From NCBI GenBank assembly GCA_024741835.1, contig JAENRP010000053.1, forward strand, positions 8,701 to 72,700: a stretch of 64,000 bases of DNA. The letters are read 5' to 3'. Each line of letters begins with the position of its first letter. Within the stretch, counting starts at the first letter, position 1. The translations under genes and the position numbers were made by a program. The notes under the pieces were generated by a model. That model was given only the letters and a program-made list of their open reading frames with translations. It was not told the DNA's origin and searched no databases. The DNA comes from Diplocarpon mali. Lineage: Eukaryota > Ascomycota > Leotiomycetes > Helotiales > Drepanopezizaceae. Shown here piece by piece: positions 12,759-24,109 of this stretch.

Positions 12759-13874
12759 GTTGATTTTTTTTTCTTTCGGTAGCTATCTGGAATTCGATTT
12801 CATGAATGTAAAGATTGGGAAATTGATCACAGGGTATGGAAATCCAAGGCAATATATACTAAAGGAACCAAAGCGTTGGCGCGAAACTATCACGCACTTG
12901 ATGAGGAGCTTGCAGCGAGCGAAATGATATCATTCCAGAACATAGAGTGATCTTAAATTAGAAATAATTTGAGAATCATAAACATATGCTAAATTGTTGT
13001 TACATATACGCAAGTAACTCAGTTCTAAATAGCAAGACACGGAGCCTACCGCAGAATGAAGCTAAGTACAATATAGAATACCCAAGCTCGTTGTGTAATC
13101 TAAATACATATTTTACCATATATAGATAAAGAAATAAGACAACTAGTGAAGGAAGTAGTACAATATTTCAAGGGGAAAACTAGTTAATTTCACAGGATAA
13201 TTTGCTAGTAGGAGAGATCACAAGAGTAACAGATTAATATCATTTGGCCAGTACGTTTGTAATGTAATGGAACTGAATCCTACAGAAAGAGATGCTTACA
13301 GAAGCGTCAGGCACTAGACAGCATTCCGCACAGACAAAAAAGGGTTTCCCAAAACCATGCTTTACTTTGTGGATTCTAGCCCCCAAAAATTTGAAACTCC
13401 GTCAATTTGTCAGTTTATTAACGATAATCTACAGGAACTTTATCATCTAGGAGGGAATGATAAGAAACCTCCGTGGTCAAGTCTTCTACGGTTCAATATG
13501 TACCGTACTAAATTCAGCTCAACCAAGTCCAGGATGCACCTTATCAAGTCTAGCACATCCCAACATGCTGGTTATTCAAGCTGAAACATTACAGGCAAAC
13601 CGAAGAAATGAATCACTTCTTCGAAGCATCACTTCGACCCATGAGAATCAATGGAAGAGAACTAACTGTGCGGGTAGCTCTGAATTACTACTAGAACTAC
13701 GAAGAGCATCCCACAGCGATAGTAATACAAATTCCAATCTTATCCTCATGCTCGAATTCCCCCTAGCGACAGCGATCGAATCAAGGAGAGATACGAAATA
13801 CTGATTTCATCTAGTGATACCCCATGGGCCTTCTTCATATCGTCATGTTACTAAAGCCCAATGGGCCACGATGT
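12759..13874. other. intergenic, AT-rich
   Basis: AT-rich sequence between the small coiled-coil gene and the 3' end of the multi-pass membrane protein gene. No coding signal or RNA gene was seen. It presumably contains the promoter of the former and the 3' UTR of the latter. Confidence 0.5.
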
Positions 13875-15006
13875 TCATTGCGGAAGTGCAGAGTAGCCGG
13901 CGTTCTTATTCTCTCCCTTGCGAGTCAATCTCTCGCGGGCAGCAGTGGCGCCGTAGATGATGGCAAAGACTGTACATGTCAGTAGAGATCGGCAGAAGCG
14001 TACGAGGACTCACAGATGTTGGAAAGAACAACGAGTCCAACCCAGCCCTCTATGACATGCTCCCACTTCAATTTCTTGTTGTCCAAGAAGAACAGTGCCC
14101 ACTTGCCAGTGGCCATGTATCCGATGTAAGCCCAAACAATCCAGATTGCAGTGAGAATCGAGAGACCGGTGGCGTGGGCAGGGATGGGCTGAGGATGTTA
14201 GCAGATATCAGAAATAGAGGCAAAGAAACTCACATCTTGGCGTCTGATGCTGCTAAGGAAGATGACCTCAATCAAAGAAATGACGGCGCTGATAAAATAC
14301 TTGTTGACAACATAGAAAGTGGTGAACTGGCCGTGACCAAAAGTATCGCTTGCTGGGAATAGTCAGCAATGGCTAGGATATACAATATGCCTACGTACTT
14401 GGGATTGTAGCCTTGCCCTTGGGGGCTAAGATAGCCCAGTGGAGGAAGGCCGAGACAAGAGGCCAGGTCTGAGCAACAGTGTAGAAGATGCTGAACCAGG
14501 TACGGTTATTCGTTTTCGGATTCTGCTTCGGTGGAGAGAATGCCTTCTGGAGACGGGTAGCGCCGGAAGGAGCCGAGCTGCTGTGGTGAGGGTAGTGGAG
14601 GTGCATGAAGGTCCAGATCTGTCGTGGACCTTGTCAAGTTCATGCATCACAATGGGATCGCGTGACTCACAAAGGCAATCCAGTGATAAAGAAGCTGAAT
14701 GAAGTACGCAACGTTAGAGAACTTGAAAAAAACCAGGAACCCGTCATCGGTTTGGTTTGTCTCGAAGTCAATAAGCAGGATGAAGCTGACGAGCAGGTAG
14801 GCAGCAATCAGGGCACGGAGGCCGACGAGAGCCTTCTGGCCAATGACGCTCCATGGAGAGTGGCAGACGCGTAGGAAGATTGGCTGTGAGATGTCAGCGT
14901 GGTATTGGTGACGAGGCTGATGATCTCGAGTAATTCAAAAATCGCGATGCAGACTTACGTGGTCATCCTTCCTGGCCTTGGGGAGAAGAGCAGTGGAAGA
15001 AGACAT
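13875..15006 (-). CDS. multi-pass membrane protein, six exons
   Basis: Minus-strand exons 15006-14959, 14883-14671, 14618-14399, 14352-14234, 14188-14014 and 13969-13875 join in frame to about 289 residues with five short introns (44-75 bp, standard borders). The product has about six hydrophobic segments, including LIAAYLLVSFILLIDF, a segment with LLYHWIAFIWTF, one with TWPLVSAFLHWAIL, and two near the C-terminus (WIVWAYIGYMATG and GLVVLSNIFFAIIYG). It ends in a short basic cytoplasmic-type tail. The layout recalls FAR-17a/AIG1-like or rolling-stone-like conserved membrane proteins, but I could not confirm either family from motifs. The start at 15006 is chosen because it precedes a short soluble leader and a clean GTAAGT donor. 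The outer retrotransposon begins about 640 bp upstream of this start. Confidence 0.75.
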
Positions 15007-15646
15007 GTCGGACGAACTAACGAACGTGTTACTAGGTGAACGGACAGGACTCAGAAACCAAAGTGCAGTTCAGCAGACGTGTGCAGCGATGGACACGGCG
15101 CAGATGCGATGGTGTTGATGGTTTGGAGGATGAAGATGAAGGGAAGCGGAGAAATGAGAGGAGAAAGAAGCAGGAGAATTCAGCAGGATAAGTATACTGG
15201 CGGCTGGCCTGGTGATGAGGAAGGTACGATCGCGTAGGTTAAGCTTGGTCCTTTCAACGTGTCGGAGTTGCGACTGTGGCCGTGGGAAGGAGCGAAGGAG
15301 GTGCCTCGAGACAAAAAAAAAGACTCACATCTTGCTACTGAAGCACTGCAAACTTGATATTCTCGACAATTGTTGGAGTCAAACGAACATGGAAGACAAT
15401 AACCGGATTGCTAGATGTCCATGCTGCAGCTCGAGCTGGGCACAAGGCTCGATGCTCGATTATGAGGGAGCTGGCATGCGGTTGAGTCCTGCTCTTTTGT
15501 CGTCTCCCACGGGAAAGATAAGAGTAAAGAACAAAACATACAAATCCATATATTCGTATATGTTGTACGTATGTACCGCGCATATCCTGCTGCAATTCTC
15601 AATGACTGATTATTCATTTGCAGCAGCAACTTTGGAGCGCGAGGGA
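15007..15646. other. promoter region of membrane protein gene
   Basis: About 640 bp between the start codon of the membrane protein gene and the retrotransposon. It contains purine-rich tracts near 15.12-15.2 kb. Open stretches on both strands here (15.2-15.7 kb) look like chance frames that run into the LTR. Confidence 0.5.
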
Positions 15647-15651
15647 ATATC

Positions 15652-15950
15652 TGTTGGTACGCAGATTCCTGTGCAAGAGGCAAGCTGCCCTCGTTCCTAG
15701 GGTCATCCCACACAGCTGTACCATATGCGATATAAGGGGTTTCGTATGTATTTCGGACGGCTATTCAGCCGGAGGACCTCGGAAGGATATCTATATGCGG
15801 CTAGGAGGGACTATAAGAGGGAGGATATTTATAGGTATAAAGGTACTATCTCAATTATATAAAGATAGACAGATATTATAATAGATTCTTTTTAATAATA
15901 AGTACTTAACTATATTTATATGAATATCAATTACTAGTATAAAACTTATA
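15652..15950 (+). repeat. 5' LTR of outer Copia element
   Basis: 299 bp, matching 29497-29795 base for base apart from transitions. It begins TGTTGGTACG and ends in CTTATA. The target duplication ATATC lies immediately before it. No clear tRNA primer site could be read just downstream at 15951, perhaps because of mutation. Confidence 0.95.
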
Positions 15951-16479
15951 CTAATTAGTAGTAGCACCTTTACTATAAATAGCAAGGTTATTAAATTGAA
16001 GAATTCTTTCTTAATTTAAGGAGTACTTAATTGTATTTCCAGCTTACCCTAAATACTAACCTAAATATATAAAGTAATATCAATTACCACTAGAGGGAAA
16101 AAGGCGAAAGGTACGCGAATCTAGCTAGAGTTATTACTTTAAAGGTAGATACTATCCTCTTCTACCTGCGTTTTATCACGCATTATAATTAGGGCAAAAC
16201 CGGAGTGCAATCGGTATCCCAACTACAATTAGACAATAGTGTAACGATACGTAAAATACGACTATATCGGACTTCTTTCGGACCCTATTAGGGCGCAGAG
16301 CAATATCCGAACAATATTAGGAAATGATCGAAGGAGGACTATTAATACCGCTTAATCTAAAGTAACCCTAGATACTAAAGGACCCTAAAAGGGATACAAG
16401 ACCTTAGGAGGATCAACCTAGCAAAGAGGCCCTTAGACTAAAAGATTAATATATAGAGAACTTTCGAAAGATATTATAA

Positions 16480-18005
16480 AATGGCAAAAGGAGAGGGTTA
16501 TACCTCACTAAGGACTTTTAAAAGGAGTTCTAAGATTGGATAGTTAGCGACTTTAAATCGCTAGATAAGGACGTTCGACGATGCTTAAGGGACGACCTTC
16601 GGTATTATAAAGTATACATTTAGCGTAGGAAGGGCGTTTCGATCGGCTAAGCACTTTTCGATATAGTATACTAAGAAGGAAACGAGTGGCTAGAAGACTA
16701 GCTAAAGTCATAGACTTGAGAAGTACTAAACTCAGTTATAGCATAATCTTTAAGATATAGAACAAGATCTGCTTTAGAATTTGCCGAATCTATACGAATA
16801 AGCGAGCTACTCGCTTAGAGGGTTACTATAGCTAAATAGAAGATACTACGCCAAGATTCGCTTTAGTAAGGATACCTTAGATATAATAATACTTCGCAAG
16901 ACAACCTATATAAAGCGGATACTCTAAGATAAACAATTGAACGGTATAATTCTAAAAGAATACCTTATTAACCCCGATTAGGACGAACCTTAGTCTTGCA
17001 ATACTTAGAGATCCTAAATCTAATACTAATGCCGCCGATCTAACTGAGAGATAGATTATTACTACCCTTTGCTATAGGGAGGGGTTTAAGAGTGCTTTTA
17101 AACTATAACTAAAGCGACGCTCAACCATCTTAGTATATTATAGAACCTTTAACTTCAGATTAGGCTAAAACCCTTATAAATCTAAGTAAGATATATACTA
17201 AGGAGACTTAGTACTTAGGTAGGAAAGATCACCTTAATAAGAAGCTTTATATATTCGCCGATTTGTGCTAAAGAGCCTTAGTAGACTAGAGCATATGGTA
17301 TAGAGCCTTTCTATCTATGCTATAAGACTTGGCCTTAATGTACTACTATTGGTACCTGTAAAATAAGAACTTTAAGTTTGCTAAGCTAGTAGAGGCCATT
17401 CGGGCCAATTACAAGACTGAAGAGAGAAGTAGCAGATTCTTAAGGAGGTGGTTTCGGCTGACATTTAACCTATTCCGATAAGAAGACTATTAGAGGGGGA
17501 AACCGATCCTAACCCAACTTGAGAACTATGCTAGGGAGCTATAAAACCTGCAATTGGGCCTATATGCTAGTATAAGGAACGATCGATCGATTAAAGACAG
17601 ACTTATATAAGGTGTCTTTAGGAATCGGCTCTTTCAAATAGCACTTTTTAAGCTACTAGCGACGTTCCTAGCCCTATTAGATAGCTTATAGGCTTGCGCA
17701 AGAGTAGTTGCCTAAGACGGACCATCTAGACCCTAGCACCTTAGTTCAGCTACTAATAGACCTCAATATCATTTGGCCGAGGAGCAAGGGCAATCTATAG
17801 CGCACTTTTCAAATAGAAAGATGAAGTTTGCCTAGGGTAATAAGAGAGGAACAACCTTTTAACTAAAACCAGGCTATATAAGGTGTATTATATACTAGAA
17901 AAAGGACTGCTATAGTAGCAAGCACTCAAAAGAAGAAAGAGCTGCTTAGAAGTCTCGCTATATAGCAAGCTGATAAGCCAAAGGGTATAAGCTAATAGAT
18001 AAAAT
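16480..18005 (+). pseudogene. outer Copia element: gag region
   Basis: A plus-strand frame interrupted by many TAA/TAG codons (mostly where glutamine would be expected) reads as a Copia gag. It has a helical capsid-like part around 17.35-17.75 kb (with LTQLENYAREL and LLATFLALLDSL). A degenerate zinc knuckle follows near 17.88-17.94 kb, whose spaced Cys and His (CIIY, DCYSSKHSKEE) match the CCHC knuckle of fungal Copia gag. The exact start is unclear. The frame breaks at 18006, where the nested element begins, and resumes at about 24105. It cannot make a product. Confidence 0.8.
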
Positions 18006-18200
18006 TATTGAGCTTAAGTGAGTCGGCGCAGTAGGTATAGGAAACTTCTAGAGGTCGATGGTCGATATATTAATAAGAGTTAAGGAAGGAAGGTTACCCC
18101 TTTCTTCCCTATAGCTATATACGTATCAATATCCTACTGACTAAGCAGTAGGGTCATATAATAATACATCAGAGTGATAGCTATATCACTTATCTTAATA
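18006..18200 (-). repeat. 3' LTR of nested Copia element
   Basis: 195 bp, paired with 23910-24104. In element orientation it is the downstream LTR. The purine-rich GTAAGGG just outside its edge, at about 18201-18207 on the minus strand, may be the remnant of the polypurine tract. Confidence 0.93.
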
Positions 18201-18339
18201 CCCTTACTTAAACCTTACTCCGATTGACCTGCAATCAGGAAAATAACAATTATCCTTTTGCGCTAATCCAACTCTTAAGTATCTCTCTAAATTAAAAATA
18301 ATCAATTAATAGTAACTTCTATTGAAATCACCATTCCTA

Positions 18340-18490
18340 CTCGCAGGGCGGGACCAGGAGTCAAATTTCCTAAAAGATGTTCCTTTATAAGACTATATAA
18401 CTTGACTCGCGGTCTGGGCCTAGGAGTCGATTTAAAAACTTTCCTCTATAAGATTATATGACCTAACTCGTAGGGCGGGCCTAGGAGTCG
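18340..18490. repeat. three-copy GC-rich motif near nested 3' LTR
   Basis: Three copies of a GC-rich word of the form GG(C/A)C(T/C)(A/-)GGAGTC, each preceded by an ACTCGC-like word, start near 18351, 18417 and 18478 (spacing 66 and 61 bp). The same word makes up the eight-copy in-frame repeat at 21.6-22.0 kb in this element. The spacings here are not multiples of three and the copies lie downstream of the RNase H stop, so they are non-coding. Confidence 0.7.
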
Positions 18491-18502
18491 TCCTTAAGCC
18501 TG

Positions 18503-21500
18503 CTAAGCCCCTACTGTCTTTTGCAACCTTAGTATGTTTTTAAACGCTTTAAACTTTGCAACTATCTTTAGTAACTTTGTAAATCCATCTGCTACTATTC
18601 GATCGGTTAAGATATAAGTGATTAATAACTTATTCTTTGTAATAAGGTCGCAGATAAAGTGGTAGGTAATATTAATATGTTTCAATCGCTTATATAAGTG
18701 TGGATTCTTTGCGAGTACAATTGCCCTTGTATTATTTACTTAGAGATTAATACAGTTCTTATCTTATCTAATATACTTAGCGAAACCTATATCTTTTAGA
18801 ACTTAGGCGATCTATAATCCTTGCTTGCAATTTGATAATATCGATATATATTTGGCCTTAGTGCTTGCGATAGCTACTGATTTCTATTTCCTACTTCCTT
18901 ATAATATAGGTCTGCTATATAGCACTACTACGCTTTCAGATATACTTTTCCGACCTTTTATATTTGCCCAGTCGGAATCGGTATATACCTTAAGCTTTGC
19001 ACTTATATATTTCGTTAGTCCATATCTTACCTTCTATATAATTGTCGATTGAAGGTACCTTCCAAGTCGCTTGACTGCATTCTTATATCAAATCGTCGGA
19101 TCCTTTAGGTTCTGACTAAGTTGCCTAATGATAAAGGCGATATCTGGTCTTGTGTATACTATAGTATATATAATCGCTCCAATATCCTATTAGTACTTCT
19201 TCAGATCTCCTCTCTGCTTATTTTCATTAGTAGGCTCTAACTTATTGTACTTTCCTTTGATTGGAGTACGCTTTAGCTTAAAGTTAGAAGTATGAGTAAA
19301 GAGTCCCATTCGGTCTAGGATCTTCTTAATATACTGCTCTTGATCCAACTAGAGTTCTCGAGTAGAGCAGTTCCTTATAATGCGGATGCTAAGGATCTTA
19401 TGAATTCCCCTTAGATCCTTGGTATTAAAACGTTTCCGAATTGTTATAAAGAACCAATCCAATTGAGTAGTTGTTTTCGCAGTTATAGCAATATCGTCGA
19501 TATATAGTAGCAACTTGATTCTACGCTTAGCATAGGTAAATAGATAAGGGTTAGCTAGGCTTTAAACAAATCCCATTTTTACTAGAGTAGAGCTGTATAA
19601 GAGGTTCTAATTATAGGCTGATTATTTAAGCCTATAGATACTGCGAAGTATATAAAGAGAGTGGCTAGCGCGTATAGGAATACTATTAGGTCAGGAGAGA
19701 AAAATCCGTTCTTTTATAATCGCTTTAGTAAATGCATTTTTAATATTGTACTATCTGCATTTAAGGTCCTCAGCGGCTACTATTACTATAAATATGCGAA
19801 GGGTGTTTATGCGAACTATTAGCGCAAACGTATCAAAGTAGTCTTCTCTATACTATTAGGAGAAGCCCCTAGCTATAAGCCTTGCCTTATAACGCTCTAG
19901 GGTTCTATTTGCATATATTTTAATTATAAAGACCCACTTTATTAATACTAGGTTTACGTCCTTTAGCGTCGGTTCCTCTATCTATATGCCATTTGTAATA
20001 AGAGAGCTTATCTCCTTATAGATTGCCTTATTCTATACTGCTCTATTCTCTAGGTTGTTAATAGCTTTATTATACATCTTTAGAAGAGAGATTTTCATTA
20101 TCCCTTTAGCGGCTAGGAACGCATTATCTTCGTCAAAGCTCTATTGAAGTTCGAGCTTGTAGATCCTATGCGCTATTATAGCCTAGATACGCTTAGACTC
20201 GCGTTCGTCTAAGGTGTCTTTTAGTTCTAAGTCTCTATTCCTCTTTAAGGACGTAGGTTCGGCTATGGGTTCCGTAGGCTTATTATTTAAGGAACCGCTT
20301 TCCGATAGTAGAGGCTCATTATTACTTGTACCTATTTTAAGAACATCCTTTACTATAGGCGCTTTAATTAAAGGGACGATAATATTAAAGTTGTTCCGTA
20401 CTTTAAGCAGTTCGCGGACGATAGGAATAGTCTGTTCGGCCTTTAGACGACCAGCTGGTCGTCGATCAGTAGGTGCGCTTAATATGCTTAAGTTAAAAGA
20501 AAGGGGTTATTAGTTTAGCTTAATAGTATTACTGTTAAGTGGTATACCTTGCGAATCTCTAGGTATGCGGAGCTTTAAGGACAGCTCCTTCCTATTTCGA
20601 GATTCGTCGAATTCAACTACTAAGGATATGATTACTCGCCCTAGATCTAGCGCGTATACTATCTATTGCTTTATTATCTATTTAATATACCTAATAAATA
20701 TATACTCTCTACCTCGGTCTATTAGCTTCTTGCTCTTTATACCCGCGGGCTAGGACTTCGGGCTAATATAAGAGTAGCAGACGCTTCTAAAGACGCGGAT
20801 ATAGTCTAGGCTTAGTTTTTATCTGAAATATGCCTTGTATAGCAATATTCGGGTGCTATTAACTATTGGTCTACTACCTATTCTATTTTGCAAGTATACA
20901 TCTGCCTTAACCGCAAGGTCCTAGAATTCCAGTAGCAGGTTAGCATCTCGCAGTAGAGCGCAATAGTCAGTCTCTGCTTGCTAGATGCTTCGCTTAGCGA
21001 TGCTATTCTAATAGGAACCTTTGTATATTATAGTTGGTTTATAATAAACTCCTTGTTTTGCCTATTTATCAAGCTTTGCCCTGATCTCTAATGCGTTATT
21101 AGACCTAATAGCTATTAGCTTTAACTAGGTCCAGCGTTCCTCTATCACTTTCTAAGTTTCCAGCTTTTCTATAAGCTTAGATTTGGTCCTAGCGCAAATG
21201 GTCTATATCTGCCGAGTGGAGTTATCCACTATTTAAGAAAACCAATTATTTCCTCTGATTGAGGTTATAAATGGTCCAGCAGTGTCGATGGATATCAGCG
21301 CTAGTATCGAATCTTTCTATAGACTGAGCTCAGTTTGCGTCCGATTTCGAAGTTTTATTAGCTTGCAAATTCGGCATATCAGGCGATCCTTTAGTACTTA
21401 GATCTTTTGTTTTAAGGTCGAGACCTTGTGCAGGCCCTTCAATTTCTTTAGCCTTAGATGCGCGAATCTTCTATATATTAGCTAATACCTTAATAGGCTT

Positions 21501-23509
21501 TCGGCTTCTGATAGCTTTAGTAGCCTATCGTTAGTTGATACTTCGTCGTTGGCAGCTAGAAAGGACTAGTGATAGCAGTTCGAGGTTTTGCCATTTTCTA
21601 GTTGCAAGCCTGGCTTGGGAGTCGTTTTTAGTGAAATCGCAAGATCCACTCGCGGTCCTGGCTTAGGAGTCGATTTCCCGGAAATGGCAAGATCCACTCG
21701 CGGTCCCGGCTTAGGAGTCGTTTCTAACGAATTTGCGAATTTCACTCGCGGTCCCGGCCTAGGAGTCATTTCTGCGAATTTCACTTGTGATCCTAGCTTA
21801 GGAATCATCTTTAAGGATACCTTGCAATCTACCTATAGTCCTGGCTCAGGAGTCATTTTTGCGAATTTTACTCGCGATCCCGGCTTAGGAGTCCATCTAT
21901 TCTCCTTATCCTCGCTTAATTGTATTAGGGCGGAGAGTGCACTTTCCTTAAAGGAATTTACTCGTAGGTCCGGCCTAGGAGTCAATTTCTATAATATCAC
22001 TTTTAAGATAATATAAAGTCTATCTTTGATTTTAGCCTTAAAGATCACTTTATAGTCGTTGTTTATAAATTATATAAATTGATTATTGAAAACTCTAATA
22101 CAATTCAACTTTGTATAGATCTTGCGGCTAGATAAGAGATTGATGCCTAGGCTAGGTATAAGGAGAACATTTTGCAAAAGGAAAGAAACGCTAGTAACAT
22201 TTATCTTTACTATACTTATTGAGTCTGCATATAACCTTCTACTACTAACCTTAATAGAGCGCCTTTTTATTTTAGTAAGCGGGCCTTTAAATAGGTAGGG
22301 TTTGTTAGTTATATATGCTATGCAATTAGTATTATTACACCAGTCGGATTTAAGGATCTTACGGAGATCGGCTTTTGAGATATAGGCATCTTTATTATAA
22401 TTATTATCTGAATCATCGGAAGTGGATTTAAGTTCAGATGACCTACTATTGTTATTAGAGGTATCTGCTAAAGTTCTAGCTAAATAGCCTTTTCCTTTGC
22501 CTTTCCTTAGTAGTTGCGGCCTTCGGTAGGATAAGGGCAGTTTGCTTCTTGACTTCTGCTTCGATTGCTTCTTAATATTAAAGCTAGCGACTATATTGAT
22601 CAGTTGCCTTCTAACTTCATAATTAGTAATATTATAAGCACTGTTATAGAAGTAGCATCCCCGATGAGCTTGAGGGCTCGTCCTGCGCTCCTTCCTCTTC
22701 TCGGGCTTGTTATTGCCCTATAACGCGGCATTTGCCGATTTAGAGTATCCTTTGAGGTTTTGCTTAATAGTTCGAAGGAGGTCGATCTTCTCGTAGATCT
22801 TAAGGTTAGGTTAGACGAGAAGAGATTGTTTCGCAATAGCGAACTTAGGAGGGAGGCTATTGAGTAGGAAACTAAAAAGCTAAGTTTCCTTAAAAGTTAT
22901 AGCCATCCTAGGATCTGCGGCTCTTACTCTCCTCCTTGCTTTACGCAGTATAGATTAAGCAGAGTCTATATTTATATCTATATCCTTGCTATCTTTGTCT
23001 TTTCTATACTAAAATGAAGTGATCTGCTATAGTAGATGCTAAGTATTAAAGGCAGTTATCTGAGAGTATTTTACCTTTAAAGTATCCTATCTTATCTTCG
23101 CGTTATTATAAACTTGAATAAAATCTCGGTCTTTATCACTTAAACCTCTATTGATCTTAAGCTTGCATTTGGCTAAGGCCAGCCTATACTCCTTCTCCTT
23201 TTCCATATTTAAAATCTGCCTTTAGGATTCTTGGTTATTATCTATTAAAGCTCTTAGGCTAAGCTTATTTAATATATTTGGCAAATCCTTAGCAGTTGTA
23301 TTAGCTATTAAAGTAGAAGTAGACGAATCGGTAGAAGGAGTATAAGGGGCTATTCTTGCGTATTTAATAAGTGTCTTTTAAATCGCTATTTTAATGCCTT
23401 TGCTCTTAAAGTAAAGCTCTAAATCGTCGAACCATTATTGCTAGTTCTTCTAAGAGAGTTGGAGGTCTCTAGGCTTAGTGTTTCGATCGGAATCGGATGC
23501 TATTGCCAT
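18503..23509 (-). pseudogene. nested Copia element: gag-pol polyprotein relic
   Basis: Read from the ATG at 23509 leftward, one frame with many TAA/TAG interruptions shows the full Copia order. Gag comes first (23.5-22.5 kb). A protease-like part near 22.1-22.2 kb includes ILLIPSLGINLLSS-like hydrophobic spacing. A repetitive peptide region follows (22.0-21.6 kb), then integrase (21.5-20.9 kb) and reverse transcriptase (20.1-19.1 kb) with LLLYIDDIAI. RNase H (19.0-18.5 kb) ends in KHINITYHFICDLI and ADGFTKLL, the classic end of Copia RNase H. The last stop is at 18503. It is non-functional, with stops every few tens of codons. Confidence 0.85.
21609..21985 (-). repeat. in-frame minisatellite inside nested gag-pol
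   Basis: Eight copies of a GC-rich word (plus strand form CCCGGCTTAGGAGTC) start at about 21609, 21657, 21705, 21753, 21792, 21840, 21879 and 21969. Spacings are 48, 48, 48, 39, 48, 39 and 90 bp, all multiples of three, so units encode 16 or 13 residues and keep the polyprotein frame. The region lies between the protease-like part and integrase. In one minus-strand frame each unit reads TPKPGPRVDLAIS-like. GC content stands out from the AT-rich element. Confidence 0.8.
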
Positions 23510-23897
23510 TTTAAATAGAATTGCATTTAAAATCAAATAAATTAAATAGTTAAGGGCACTCCTCCTATTGAAAAGTTAAAATGATTAAATAGCAGGTATT
23601 ATAGAAGTATTAAATAGGGAGGAAGTCCTCTTATCGAAAAGGGTTTTTTAGGCTATAACGCAGGGAATCACACCTCCTACGAAACATAGTAAAGCAAGGA
23701 ATCACACCTCTTGCAGTACTAAAGGGTTATAGAGCAAGGAATCATACCTCTTGCAATATAGGTTAGCTGAATAGGGAATCATACTTCTTATTCGCCGATT
23801 GCTCGCCTTTTACTATAAGTCTTATTCAACTTCCTACTAATAGTTGCGGCGCAAGTGCTTTCTAAGGGAAGTTAATAATCTATTATCAGTCTATCCA

Positions 23898-23909
23898 GGG
23901 CTTATAACC
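23898..23909 (-). other. primer-binding site (initiator-tRNA half type)
   Basis: Directly inside the 5' LTR of the nested element, the minus strand reads GGTTATAAGCCC. One G-to-A change away, GGTTATGAGCCC is complementary to the anticodon stem-loop of initiator methionine tRNA (…GGGCTCATAACC…). Drosophila copia and many fungal Copia elements prime from such an internal tRNA-iMet fragment rather than from the tRNA 3' end. The position against the LTR and the single RIP-type difference support the call. Confidence 0.75.
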
Positions 23910-24104
23910 TATTAAGCTTAAGTGAGTCGGCGCAGTAGGTATAAGAAACTTCTAAAGGTTGATGGTCGATATATTAGTAAGAGTTAGGGAAGGAAGGTTA
24001 CCCCTTTCTTCCCTATAGCTATATACGTATCAACATCCTACTGACTAAGCAGTAGGGTCATATGACAATACATCGGAGTAATGGCTGTATCACCCATCTT
24101 AACA
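23910..24104 (-). repeat. 5' LTR of nested Copia element
   Basis: 195 bp, partner of 18006-18200. Its outer edge (…CTTAACA) keeps the intact terminal CA and is followed by the target duplication AAAAT. In element orientation this is the upstream LTR carrying the promoter. Confidence 0.93.
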
Positions 24105-24109
24105 AAAAT

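Larger units (their letters stand above)
18006..24104 (-). mobile_element. nested Copia-type LTR retrotransposon, dead
   Basis: The two 195-bp LTRs (18006-18200 and 23910-24104) differ by 16 transitions and no indels by eye. They are flanked by the 5-bp duplication AAAAT at 18001-18005 and 24105-24109. LTR ends derive from the perfect inverted repeat TGTTAAG/CTTAACA. The element is 6,099 bp and reads on the minus strand: 5' LTR on the right, then primer site, gag, protease, integrase, reverse transcriptase with the YIDD box, RNase H, and 3' LTR on the left. It inserted into the gag-pol frame of the outer element and so is younger. Stops throughout are TAA/TAG. Confidence 0.95.

Noticed and set aside
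13976..14874. Plus-strand open frames across the six-exon membrane protein
   Set aside because: They cross its introns and lack start context; the minus-strand gene joins perfectly in frame with six hydrophobic segments.
21600..22000. CRISPR-like array
   Set aside because: Repeats are in a eukaryotic retroelement, keep a coding frame and have no unique-spacer structure.
21588..22016. Plus-strand repetitive Gly/Pro-rich frame at the minisatellite
   Set aside because: The element is coded on the minus strand; the plus-strand reading is the antisense of the in-frame repeat.
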